In this document: one piece after another, positions 44,341 to 54,429 of the stretch
Layout: every line of letters starts with the position of its first letter
Numbering within the stretch: position 1 is the first letter of the stretch
NCBI GenBank assembly: GCA_030847615.1
Contig: JAUMIR010000001.1
Span: forward strand, 63,625,501 to 63,689,500
Direction of reading: 5' to 3'
Length of the DNA stretch: 64,000 nucleotides
Source: Gambelia wislizenii
Taxonomy: Eukaryota; Chordata; Lepidosauria; Squamata; Crotaphytidae
The notes under the pieces: generated by a model
Seen by the model: the letters and a program-made list of their open reading frames with translations, nothing else
Database searches by the model: none
Told to the model about the DNA's origin: nothing
Program-made: the position numbers and the translations under genes

Positions 44341-45195
44341 ATTGGTTGATAGCTCCTCTGTCTGCCTCTTACCTACTTCCTCTCAGCAGTCTCTCACTTC
44401 CTCTCAACACAAGCAGCTCACCAAACAAATGCTAATGAGTCCCCTCAGGCAAGCCTACTCTTAGCCACACAAACAAACAGCCTTGACCCAAGCAAACACA
44501 CTAGCATTAGCTCAACAAACTCTCCCAAGACCTCTCTGGGGCTGGAGAAGTGTAATTCAACAGCCAGAAGCTCACCTAATGCTGTCTCTTCCATGTACCC
44601 ACACCAAACAGCCCTGTTGGCCTCTCTTCTGTTCGTCTCACTCCTGTACACTGAGCTCCAGAGACTGAGGCTGCAGCTATATACAGAGCTATATACAGAG
44701 AATTGATCAATAGTTTCAATAGATGATATATGTTATGTGTAAGAATGTGTGTGTACAAATGTACATTGTGTGTGGATGTCTGTGAATGCATGCCTAGATG
44801 GATGGATGAGTGTGGATGAGAGATAAAAGATTATGAGGTCTCCTCAAAAACTTGACACTGTTGCCTCCATTTTCCGCCTGGTTTGTAAATAGCAAACGGT
44901 TACACACTTAGCAGTTCTACTCTTCTTTGTAGTTATGCACTAGTTTAGCCTCTCTATACTTTTGTTGCAAGGGTACATGATAGAATAATGTTGCACGTTA
45001 ACAATTTCTTGTAAAAAAAAGTTTTCTCCTTTACTGGAATTGATCAATCGTTTCATTCTTCCTGTCCAACACCAATGTTATTTATTTACAGTTTGAACAG
45101 CTGAAATGCCCTTGTGGAAATGTTGCTCTCATCAAAACACTTTGTGTTGTCTTGTTTATTAAGTCCATAATGCTGAGCATATTAGCCAGTTTCCT
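44341..45195. other. Unassigned interval, possibly LTR-derived
   Basis: 44345-44680 is C/A-rich with AGGTAAGAGGCAGACAG-like sequence on the minus strand and could be an LTR, but no ends were found. No gene. Confidence 0.3.
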
Positions 45196-45803
45196 ATAGT
45201 CTGGTCACCTATCGCCACCACTTACGACTCCTCGAACGCTTCCACCAGCGCTGTTTACGCACAATCCTAAATATACACTGGACTGACTATGTGACGAATG
45301 TTGCTGTCCTTGAGCACACCAGCATTGAGGCCATGATACTGAGAACACAGCTGCGCTGGGCAGGGCATGTGTCTAGGAAGGAGGACCATCGCCTCCCCAA
45401 AATAGTACTCTACAGTGAACTCGCCACGGGTCAGTGTAAGAGGGGCGCTCCAAAAAAGCGATACAATGACTCCCTGAAACAACATCTCAGGCTTGGCCAA
45501 ATTGATCACCAACAATGGTCCACCCTGGCCTCACATCGGGAGGCATGGAGACACACTATCCACAATGCTGCAGCCTTATTTGAGAATTCACGCTGAACAA
45601 GTCTTGAAGAGAAACGGCAACGCAGAAAGAATCACAACCCGGTAACATCACCCGAGGAAACCTTCTGCTGTGCTTTCTGCAACCGGACTTGTCTATCTCG
45701 GATTGGCCTTTTCAGTCATCAGCGCGCTTGCAGAAAGCGCGGGATGAGTCCTTCCTGAATCTTCGTTTGCGAAGAAAAGCCAGAGAGAGAGAGATAGTCT
45801 GGT
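45196..45803 (+). mobile_element. 5'-truncated LINE copy (same family as 19.6-23.6 kb)
   Basis: Matches the last part of the full-length LINE from GTCACCTATCGCCACCAC onward. It includes [52 protein letters not shown] and the CCHC finger region (45663-45740), and ends with hairpin 2 and a (GA)n tail. ATAGTCTGGT occurs at 45196-45205 and 45794-45803 as a 10-bp target duplication (last 2 bp may belong to the element). Contains a TGA and small deletions; inactive. Confidence 0.9.
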
Positions 45804-46251
45804 ATCATAGGTGAGGTCTGACAACAAAGATCCTGTTGCAAAAATGCAGGTACCAATATGGAACATTGTTAGAGAGAGCAATATGGTAACATATATCACA
45901 CTGCATACCATTCTGCCAGTTGTGTCTTTCTTTACTTCACAATGCACAAATCTTCCTTGTTTATATTATTGTACTGCTCACATTGTTGCAATTATAAAAA
46001 TGCTATCTGAATAACAGATCCTAAATTTAACATTCCTACAGAGGTAGACTCCTTTGAAACTCTCTGTCCTGGAGCAGTTGTGCCTGCCTCTTTAAAACTG
46101 CCCCATATGACAGGTATTAGTTGATGTGTCTAGGGGCAGTGGTGAGCCATCTCAGGGAGTCTGGATGCTCCCCCCCCCATGGATCTGCTGTAGTTTCCCC
46201 CCTCAAACATGCTTTATTTGTTTAAAAGTACACACACACGTATGCATATAT
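45804..46251. other. Unassigned spacer
   Basis: No feature, apart from (AC)n-like sequence at 46227-46250 adjoining the next element. Confidence 0.35.
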
Positions 46252-46656
46252 ACGAGCCTGTGCAATGGATTTTTCTGTTGGAACACAGCGTGCACAGAAC
46301 TGTCCTTACCCTTTAAACCAAAGGTTCATCTGCTGTGGCCTTGCAAGCATGGACAGTAGCAGCGAGGTCCTCGGGTTTGATTAGAGTTTTCTTCTCTTAG
46401 ATGGTTGACCTTACAGGGTTGGACAAGCACCATCTGCCCGGGTTTGGGATTAGAGTTTTCCTTCTCCAAGGGTGGTTGCCATAAGGCTAGAGAGCCCATC
46501 CTGCCCTTTGACGCTCTTTGTCAGACCCTTCGGTTTTGACCTGTCTGGCATGGGAGACCCTACCGGTGGCTATTATGCCACCGCCAGCATAGCTCAAAAC
46601 ATCATTAGGGTATGCAAGCCTCTCTCCCACAACAAGGGGGCATCAATGGAGAGGTT
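46252..46656 (-). mobile_element. 5'-UTR-only LINE fragment, antisense
   Basis: Reverse complement of the full-length LINE's first 400 bp or so (19599 to about 20005), including its extreme 5' end (GAGAGGTT at 46649-46656) and GCTATTATGCCACCGCCAGC. No coding or 3' sequence is attached. Both sides are (AC)n/ATAT-rich (46227-46251, 46659-46673). Confidence 0.85.
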
Positions 46657-48099
46657 TTACACACACACACATATGGGGGAAATCCATTGGAATAAACCAA
46701 AACCATACCCTTCTTGCCTCTATGGGTGAGACCACATGCTGCCTGCCTACACTTGTCTACCACGATGACTGTCACTGTTCACACTGCTGGTATGAACCGT
46801 GAGCTTCCCATATATGGTGCTGTGCAAATGTTATGAATTAACAAGTTTTGAATGATTTTGAAGTTTGCTGGTTTGCATATTTGCAGGCTTTCTGTTCATA
46901 TGCATTACCACAACTCCTCTTTTCCAACATCATTCCAACATGCAACCCTTCCTCCTCCTCCTCCTCCATAAGACCCTGCATTTGACTATTAACAAGTGTT
47001 TGTAAATAAAGCTACTTTTACCTGCTTTATGAAGAAGACGAATCTTGTTTCTTTCTCTGCTAGATCCTGGGGAGGGGGGTTGAGTGGGTGTAGGACTGGT
47101 TGTTGTTCAGCTTCTTTCTTGTAAATTTGCTTATTCTGCTAGAGAGATCCTACTATCACTGCCATTACCTTTCTATAACATGATGTTACAATCAATAAAT
47201 CTTTCCCAGCAATTTCTCATTGTGATCTGGAGTGAAAGAAGAGTAAACCCCTATTTAAGTATTATGAAAAGAAGTGAAACTGAACATATCAGCAGGAATG
47301 GTACCACATCAAGTAGCCCTGCCCCTGAAATGACATCACTGCATAATTCTGTCCCCACAGCCATCTATATCTACAGAGGAAAGGCCTTTGCATATACTGC
47401 TGTACTCAGGAAAGCTTCCAAGTGATTCAGAGCCATGCACAATTGGTTCTGAATCATGTGGAAACCTCTGTGAATATAGCAATACAGCAAAGGCCTCCTC
47501 ACTGCATGTATTCACTCTGTGGGTTTATTCCCATTATTTTTAAAAAAATGAGGATAGGGGCCATCCAAGATGCCCAGAGCTGGTCAGAATGTTACTGAGC
47601 ACCATGGCCTCCACATCCTGAAGGGGGGGCAGGCCAGGATCTTTGGCGGGCCCCCTACCCACTGCTAAGGTTAAAGACAGCTAGATGCTCTACAGGATTT
47701 AGGATAAAATTAAAATAAGTCAGTTTAAATGATGACACCAAAGTAATATTTATATTTATTAAAAAAAACTAAATGGATTTACATAATAAAAATTTACAAT
47801 AATATCACATCCACACACCCCACTCCCAATCCTGGGTGCCTGGATCCCCAGGCTAGAGTCCTGTCAGCCCCTGCGGAGGCCATGCTGAGCACATGACTCA
47901 GTTAGTGCCTGATGGCTTTGATGTGAGTAGGATGGTCAATTTGTTGTGGGTTTGAGTCTCAACTAAGGGGAAGCTAGAGAAGATGCTGATCCTTAACCCC
48001 CACCCCAAAAAAAGGTTCTTTACCTTAGCTAACTCCTTTTAAAGTTTATTTGAACCCAGATCCACTACCACATTGGCATGTGGCCTTTGATTTTAGTCA
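46657..48099. other. Unassigned interval
   Basis: About 1.4 kb with no recognised gene or repeat family. (AC)n at 46659-46670 and a (TCC)n run near 46952. Confidence 0.35.
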
Positions 48100-48365
48100 G
48101 GCCTTTGATTTTTAAATCACATGGAAGAAGGGTATTGAAAGCAATGTACTGTGTATTTATCTTGTACCTTGTCAATTATGTTTTAATTATACTTGAAACT
48201 GTTTTCAACCATGCACTTTTTAATAGAATTGATGCTTAATTTTTTTTTTTTTAATCTTGTGTAAAATATTTTTTTAGCTAAACTTTTCTTTTAATTATTG
48301 CAAATTGCTTTTGGTCCCATGCCAGGAGAAAAAAATAAATGGAATTAATTAATTAATTAATTAAG
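48100..48365 (+). mobile_element. L2-like LINE 3' tail with (ATTA)n
   Basis: TTGCAAATTGCTTTTGGTCCC and GAGAAAAAAATAAATGG followed by (ATTA)n at 48342-48364 match the L2-type 3' terminus. Diverged. Confidence 0.5.
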
Positions 48366-48529
48366 TGAGCTATCAGCCTCTATCTGTACAACTCCCTTGT
48401 TATGAGAGCAGTGTCAACACTAGGGGCATGCGGAAAAGCAGAACTGCACCAAGTGACACCATCAGAGGAAGGGGTGACACCAGGCTTAGTGACACCACAG
48501 TATAAGAGCTTTGCTAGCTACAGTTCTGC

Positions 48530-49030
48530 TTCCTGGTACAATTCAAAGGGCTAATTGTAACCCATAAGGCCCTACATGCCTTGAGACCAGACTATTCAAA
48601 AGATTGTATTCTTCCCTACAGTCCTGCTTAGATTCTAATATCTTTGAGAGAGGCCCTTCTTTCAGTCCTCAGTGGCACAGCTGCTTGGAACATAAGAAGG
48701 CTATTTGAGTTTCTCTGCCAAGGGAAGCTTTATATCTAGGCCTAGGCTTTATGAATGTGCTAAGCCTTGAGAGTACAAGAAGGACTTTCTGGGTTTCTCA
48801 GGCTGTGAAGCTCCTAAGCCAGGGAGGCTAGGTTGTTTCTCCTCTCTCATATACTTCCACTGGCACCTTTGTGTCTACATAGGCTTTAAGAACATCTCTG
48901 ATAGGTCTTAGGAACATGTGACTGGGCTTTCTGAGATTCTTAGTCAATGGAACTGCTTGACAAGGAAAGCTAGGCTCTTCTCTCTCTCTGATATCCTCCT
49001 ATTGATATCTTTGTGACTGGGTATTAAATA
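48530..49030 (+). repeat. L2-like fragment with degenerate internal tandem copies
   Basis: Opens with a GGTACAATTCAAAGGGCTAATTG...CATAAGGCCCTACATGCC block (degraded L2 'TYKALNGLGP' motif). Related segments then follow, starting near 48685, 48765 and 48905 (GGAACATAAGAAGG, GAGAGTACAAGAAGG, GGAACATGTGACTGGG), each followed by a GTTTCTC- or ATTCTTAG-type and CTAGGC-type block. Looks like local tandem duplication of an LINE 3' coding end. Confidence 0.4.
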
Positions 49031-49196
49031 TTAAATATTAAAATCTCTCCAATGGTCTCCCATTGCCAGGCAACAGAAGGCAGGCAGACTGAAACAGTTT
49101 CATAGTTCCAAGAAGTTTGCCTGTCTTGGGAGGGTTGAAGCAGAAGTGCAGTCCAAGAGTTAGTCCAAGAGTCAGGAATCTGGTGAACAGCAAGTC

Positions 49197-49274
49197 AGTG
49201 TCTGTTTGGCTAATGGTTGGTTGATGGGCCATTATCTGCTGGGAATTCAACCAACCATTAGCCAAACAGACACT
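49197..49274. repeat. Perfect 28-bp inverted repeat (hairpin)
   Basis: Left arm 49197-49224 and right arm 49247-49274 are exact reverse complements (AGTGTCTGTTTGGC... ) with a 22-nt loop. A local direct repeat (AGTCCAAGAGT) lies just before, near 49152-49172. RNA from either strand could fold into a strong hairpin. Confidence 0.9.
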
Positions 49275-49344
49275 AATCCTCCTTGCATATCTACACCCAA
49301 ACACTAACCATTCAATTACACAAATTTACATATCCTCCCCAACA

Positions 49345-49470
49345 GGGGTTCACAGCATATAAACTCAACACACACTCTTACCCAACCATTCTCTGAAGAT
49401 GCCAGCCACAGATGCAGGTGAAATGTCAGAAAGAAACTATTCCAGAACACGGCCTCACAGCCCGGGGAAA
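49345..49470 (+). mobile_element. Penelope-like element fragment with hammerhead-like core
   Basis: CTGAAGA (49393-49399), a TGCC..GCAGG stem, then GAAAT (49420-49424) and GTCAG match the layout of hammerhead motifs reported in Penelope-like retroelements (CTGANGA, stem II, GAAAC). Here GAAAC has become GAAAT, so cleavage would be impaired. Flanks (TATAAACTCAACACACACTC before; GAACACGGCCTCACAGCCCGG after) match a very common reptile repeat. Identification rests on memory of that repeat. Confidence 0.4.
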
Positions 49471-49654
49471 AAAAATAAGGAAAATCTACACACATTGTTT
49501 CTGGCATTGGACTGCTGCCCTTTGCCTTTCTTAAAAAGGCTGGAGCCAGCTGGCTCTCATTCATGTCCTCCTCCTTCATGGCACAACACAAGCTCTCAGT
49601 GTCTTTGTGTTTGGTTGTCCTCCTTTGAGGCTGATGTTCACCTGGAAAAGTTGT
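49471..49654. other. Short unassigned spacer
   Basis: No clear feature. Confidence 0.3.
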
Positions 49655-50215
49655 CTCCTGGCCCATGACATCCACTGGCTGTCACTTAGTTTGCAGGCAA
49701 AGTGCAAAGTGTTGGCTATTGCCTTTAAAAGCCCTACATGGTTTGGGTCCAGGTTAACTGCAGGATAACCTCCTCTTGTACAGTCACATACAATCCACCC
49801 CATACACTCAGGTCCTTTGGGGGGACATTTACTTCAACCAGACAGGACTAGACTGGCAACTGTCACCCATTTCATCGGCTGCTCCTAGACTGTGGAACTT
49901 TTCATTGGCTGCTCCTAGACTGTGGAATGACCTGCTGGAAGAGATTCAACAGCCAAGCATTCTGTCTGAATTTAAAATCGTATTAAAGACCTATCTCTTT
50001 CTACAGGTCTACCCTGTCAATTTTAAACTATGAACTTTAAATTAATATTTTCAGTTTATGAATGATTTTAATGTGTAATGGTTGTTTTAATCCTATGTGT
50101 TTTAACCTATCTGTTTAAATGGTTTTATGTTTTAGTTATATGTTGTTTTTTAATACATGCTCTACTCTGCCTTGAACCTTGGGGAGAGATGGGTAAGAAA
50201 TATTTTTTTACGATG
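49655..50215 (+). mobile_element. L2 LINE 3' fragment
   Basis: Forward translation shows DIHWL, then AAPRLWNDLLEEIQQPSILSEFKIVLKTYLF (49906-50000), the conserved L2 C-terminus (compare APRLWNSLPFELRSTPTLNQFKKDLKTWAF at 60.7 kb). An A/T-rich 3' UTR and a (GATGAT)-like tail at 50211-50235 follow. A 29-bp tandem duplication within it repeats GGCTGCTCCTAGACTGTGGAA (49875, 49906). Decayed. Confidence 0.75.
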
Positions 50216-51428
50216 ATGACAACAATGATGATGACTTGATAGGCCTGAGAAACAAGAAGGAATTTCAGCAAAGGTTGCTTGTTACCTGGTTGTGTCACAA
50301 GCAACAGCTGCTGAAATTGCCTCTTCTGTACACCCACTGAAGGTACAGGAGCCCTCTCCTGTTTTCAGTCTGGCAACCCTACTGCCTAGGCTGTTCCCCC
50401 TTTCTGAAACCCTTCTACTTTCACTTTTGTGTTTAAATAGGCTTTTGCCATTCAGGGTGGATTGTTTTTTAAAGGACTGTTGTTCTTTTCACTTATGTGT
50501 TTCTAACTTTGTTTTCAACTCATTTTTAATATTTTAATTGTATTTTGCTTTATTTGACTGTTACTGTTGTTAGCTTCCTTCAGTGCTATTTTGAATGGTA
50601 GGAAGGCAGAAAGGCAGGATATACAGTAGAGTTAATCAATGGAATGGAATAAATAGGTATAAATCACCCCTAAATGTGTTAATCCTCTCACAGCACAATC
50701 TTTCCAAACACCACATAAAAAATATCTTCCTTGCAGGTCACGCACTTGTAATTTACTTCTTTTCAGCACCCTCCCCCACCCAAGTAAGCATCCAAAGATA
50801 TGTGACCATTACAGTGAAAGCACTAATGCTATACATTTAACACACATCATTGTTAATGATGTTATCTCAAGCTATACTTCCTTGAGAGCCAGATTAACTG
50901 CTAGCAGAAATCATAGCATAGACTATTATAGGGAAAAGCTTCTAGGGTGATAACTATCACCTTCTATTAATAAGAGTTTCATTAATGCTCCTTAATTAAC
51001 TCCAGTCCATGGTTCCTTTCACTAGAAGGTCTGAGCCTTTCCCCCCCCCATAATTTATTGTCAATGAGACACAAGCAAGTGCCCTTTATCCATCTTTTTC
51101 ATTAGCATACCATGCTTAATGAGAATAAGATTATTCTATACAATCTGGATTAATTGTCTGGCTTTTTCTAGTCTTGCAGCAGCTTTTTCACAACTACATA
51201 CTCCTCTGCTGTGGTGGCTGATGGTTCTGGTGACTGGATTTTAGTCTGGACTGCAAAGAAGCTATCCAACATGAGGAACCCTATCCCCAAAATAGGCTCA
51301 GAACCTTGGATAGCTCTTGTAAAGTTTGGATTGAAACCTAGAGCCGAATCATTCCTCCCTAATTAGGAGCCACCAGTGTCTACTAATGTGACTCCCTTAC
51401 TTTTCAGTGGCTACTGTTGCTGTATGGA
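50216..51428. other. Unassigned interval, possible conserved non-coding sequence
   Basis: 50850-51180 is repeat-poor with several TTAATTAACTCC, CTTAATGAG and ATTAATTGTC motifs, similar in character to 11.4-11.9 and 42.6-43.1 kb. No gene recognised. Confidence 0.3.
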
Positions 51429-51528
51429 CTAAAACCCTGAGCAATTTCACCATCCCACCAACATCAGAGTCATCAGCCACTGCTGTGCCTTTGTTCCAGT
51501 CCTATTTGAACAAAACAGGGCATATGTC

Positions 51529-51765
51529 ATGGCCAGCCAGGACTCTGAGGAATCAGGTGACGAGGAGGCTGAGCTAGTTGCAGAAAAGCTGGCTGAGTCT
51601 AAATCTAGCTCTGCTTTGCCAGCTACAGAAGAACCCATGTCTCAGCAGCCTAGTCTGCCCCCAGCACACGGTCCAAGCCTGGGAGACAGAGTTGAGCAAC
51701 AGCAAGAGGAGGAGGAGCAGGTACCTACCTTTAGCCAAAGAAGAGCAGAAAGGGAGGGGCTGTGA
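51529..51765 (+). pseudogene. C-terminal tail of an LTR-retrotransposon polyprotein
   Basis: A 78-residue open segment, acidic and Ser/Glu/Gln-rich, ending RRAEREGL and a stop. Immediately after comes a purine run (GAAAGGGAGGGG, 51748-51759) and TGTGATGC, the arrangement expected of a polyprotein end, polypurine tract and 3' LTR in Ty3/gypsy-type elements. I cannot assign the domain. The upstream coding part is missing within the window. Confidence 0.4.
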
Positions 51766-52149
51766 TGCTCTCGGAGGTTAAAAGAAAGACACTCATTAAT
51801 CACCAAGCAGCTGTGAGTGGGAGCTGGGGCCAACATAAGCAGCTGAGAGAGACACTGAATTCCTTGTCAAAGGCTATCTGCGATCCCTGGAGAAAGCATA
51901 TGCCTCTGAATCTCCTGGCTTTTGGAACCTTGCTTCTTGAAACCTCGGATTATCTTGACACTGGACTGTATTCATTAACCCAGCTGCCAGAACTCTTTGA
52001 CCTCGGACTGCCTCATTGTTCTTTGCTCTCTCTGGACTCCTGACTCTATGGACTACTATTGACATCACAAGGTACTGTGCTTTGGAGCTGTTGTTGTTGC
52101 TGAAGCCGGGCTGTCTTATCAACTGCTGACTTGGTGGCTTTCCCGGACA
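51761..52149 (+). mobile_element. Putative 3' LTR
   Basis: Starts TGTGATGCTCTCGG directly after the polypurine run and may end CCCGGACA (52149). The length of about 390 bp fits a gypsy-type LTR. No second LTR is present to confirm the boundaries, and no target duplication was verified. Confidence 0.4.
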
Positions 52150-52571
52150 GCATGGCACATTATATCATTTTTATTTAATTATTTGAGAGCAAGCCATACT
52201 TTAAATAATCAATGTCACTGAAGGACCAAACTATGTTCCAGTTCACAGAGGCTCACTATGACATGCTGACAAGCTGTACCATTACTAAGGCCGGTGTCAC
52301 CCTTCCTCCCAATGGTGTCACCTGGTGCAATTCGGCCTCTTCGCATCACCCCCAGTGCTGTTACTACTGGCAAGGCCAACTCTCCCAATTCTCCCTACCA
52401 GTTCTGCCTAGGCAGAGCAGGAATGGTGGAGAGATGTTAGGAAACATGGCTGTGTGTGCCTCATGGCTTACCTTGAATGCCCTTGGATACAATAGAAGAT
52501 GTTCACCAAAGTCAAATTACAGTATGACACAAATGCCACTCTGGTCCTCTTCTGTACAGGGAATGATGATG
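52150..52571. other. Unassigned interval
   Basis: Contains GGTGTCACCCTTCCTCCCAATGG (52290), a word also seen inverted near 48450-48480 (a minor dispersed repeat). No gene. Confidence 0.35.
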
Positions 52572-52727
52572 ATCATCATCATCATCATCATCCCATCTTT
52601 CTCCCAATATAGGGACTCAAGGCAGCTAACAATCAGTCTAAAACAATACAAAATCATTAAAACTATGAAATTAAAAAAAACAGATTTAAAAATGTATAAT
52701 GATAAAACATTTAAAATGTTGAAATAT
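52572..52727 (-). mobile_element. L2 LINE 3' tail, left part of split copy
   Basis: (ATC)n at 52572-52593, then TCTTTCTCCCAATATAGGGACTCAAGG, the reverse complement of an L2 3' UTR. The L2 resumes after the LINE insertion at about 53370. Confidence 0.65.
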
Positions 52728-53366
52728 TCCTCCTCCTCCTCCTCCTCCTCCTCCTCCTCCTCTGGCTTTTCTTCGCGAACGAAGATTCAGGAAGGACTCA
52801 TCCCGCGTTTTCTGCAAGCACGCTGATGACTAAAAAGGCCAATCCAAGATAGACAAGTCCGGTTGCAGAAAGCACAGCAGAAGGTTTCCTTGGGTGTTGT
52901 TTCCGGGTTGTGATTCTTTCTGCATTGTCGTTTCTCTTCAAGACTTGTTTGGTGTGAGTTCTCAAATAAGGCTGCAGCATTGTGGATAGTGTGTCTCCAT
53001 GCCTCCCGATGTGAGGCCAGGGCAGACCATTGTTGGTGATCAATTTGACCGAGCCTGAGATGTTGTTTCAGGGAGTCCTTGTATCACTTTTTTGGAGCAC
53101 CCCTCTTACGCTGACCCGTGGCGAGTTCACCGTAGAGTACTATTTTTGGGAGGCGATGGTCCTCCATCCTAGAAACGTGCCCTGCCCAGCACAGCTGTGT
53201 TCTCAATATCATGGCCTCAATGCTGGTGATCCCTGCTTGCTCAAGGACAGCAACATTCGCCACATAGTCAGTCCAATGTATATTTAGGATTGTGTGTAAA
53301 CAGCACTGATGAAAGCATTCGAGGAGTCGTAAGTGGTAGCGATAGGTGACCCATGTTTCAGATCCA
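52728..53366 (-). mobile_element. 5'-truncated LINE copy in L2 (same family as 19.6 kb)
   Basis: Plus-strand order is (TCC)n (52728-52761), then the reverse complement of the LINE 3' end: CTGGCTTTTCTTCGCGAACG, hairpin 2 with altered loop, the CCHC region, LRTQLCWAGHVSR-like and WVTYRYH-like coding, ending at GATCCA (53366). Its tail is (GGA)n on the element strand, not (GA)n. No convincing target duplication; frames are broken. Confidence 0.85.
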
Positions 53367-53690
53367 AATGCAATAAAACTATAAACACCTTAAAAACCAA
53401 ACTACACAACGCGTACAAGCCCAGCCCCCCTCAAATTGTAAGTGCCTGATGGCACAAGAATGTTTTTACTTGTTTCTGAAAGGAAAGCAGAGATGATGCC
53501 ATTCTGGCTTTTCTAGGAAGGGAGTTCCAAAGCCTAGGAGAAGTCACTGAGAAGGCCCTCTCATTCGTTCCCACCAAATGAGCCCGAGACAGTGGTGGGA
53601 CAGAGAGAAGGGCCTCTCCAGATGATCTAAGAGCTCTAATGGGATCAAAACTATAAGGGCACCACCTTGTTCTTCTCCTCTGGCAGAAAA
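53367..53690 (-). mobile_element. L2 LINE fragment, right part of split copy
   Basis: GGAAGGGAGTTCCAAAGCC, GAGAAGGCCCTCTC and GACAGAGAGAAGGGCCTCTCC (53517-53620) match the minus-strand L2 C-terminal coding and its equivalent at 60.84-60.96 kb. Confidence 0.65.
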
Positions 53691-54166
53691 ATATTTTCAG
53701 TCAGCCTTGAATGCTAGTTCATTAAGCAGATGTATAACCATGAATCAAGCAATACATCTGCCTTATCAAGGGAAGGACATTTCTAACATAGCCATATTTC
53801 CAAAGATCCACTCCAATTTTCTAATCCAGTTTTGCCTTACCAAAACCCCTGTAAATTCCCTTCTGACCTACCCTTCCAAGTAGACTGATATGTTAACTCT
53901 GCTGGGGAAAGAAGCATCTCCAAAATCTTTCTGGAGTTTCAGTTTCAGTGACCAGTTCAGGGAAGTGACCAGACAGATAAACCCCTTTTGTTTGCTGCTT
54001 CCAGGCAGCAAAGTGCCAGATTAAGAAACTCCACATGTCACTTCTGTTGTGGAACTGCTTACATCAAGGGCATGGGCACATCTCTGGCCTCACTTGCCCG
54101 ATGGAAGGTTTTAAGGTAGATCCATTCCCTCTCACAAATATGGTGCCCCATCCAGAGGCAGCTGGT
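53691..54166. other. Unassigned interval
   Basis: No feature recognised. Confidence 0.35.
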
Positions 54167-54345
54167 GGCTTCAGTGATGCTGTCATTTTATTTGTTTATT
54201 TAAAATAATTCAAACATTCTAAACATTCTAAACATTCTAAAAAACATATTGAACAATTTAATAATGTAAAAAAAAAAAGTTCAAACACTATTCAGCCATA
54301 ATGGGAATCCACCTTTCAGTATTCTTTGCGTAAGAAAATCCAATT
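54167..54345 (-). repeat. Unidentified repeat, inverted partner of 41669-41842
   Basis: Near-identical in reverse complement to 41669-41842, with three AAACATTCT units instead of two. To its right, 54351-54400 carries a GGGGTCACTATAACTGG...ACTTGAAGGCACAC stretch that looks like a SINE tail. Confidence 0.85.
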
Positions 54346-54429
54346 AAATTCATGGGGTCACTATAACTGGACAGCCAACTTGAAGGCACACATACACAGA
54401 TATATACACAACATGTATAACAACCAACA

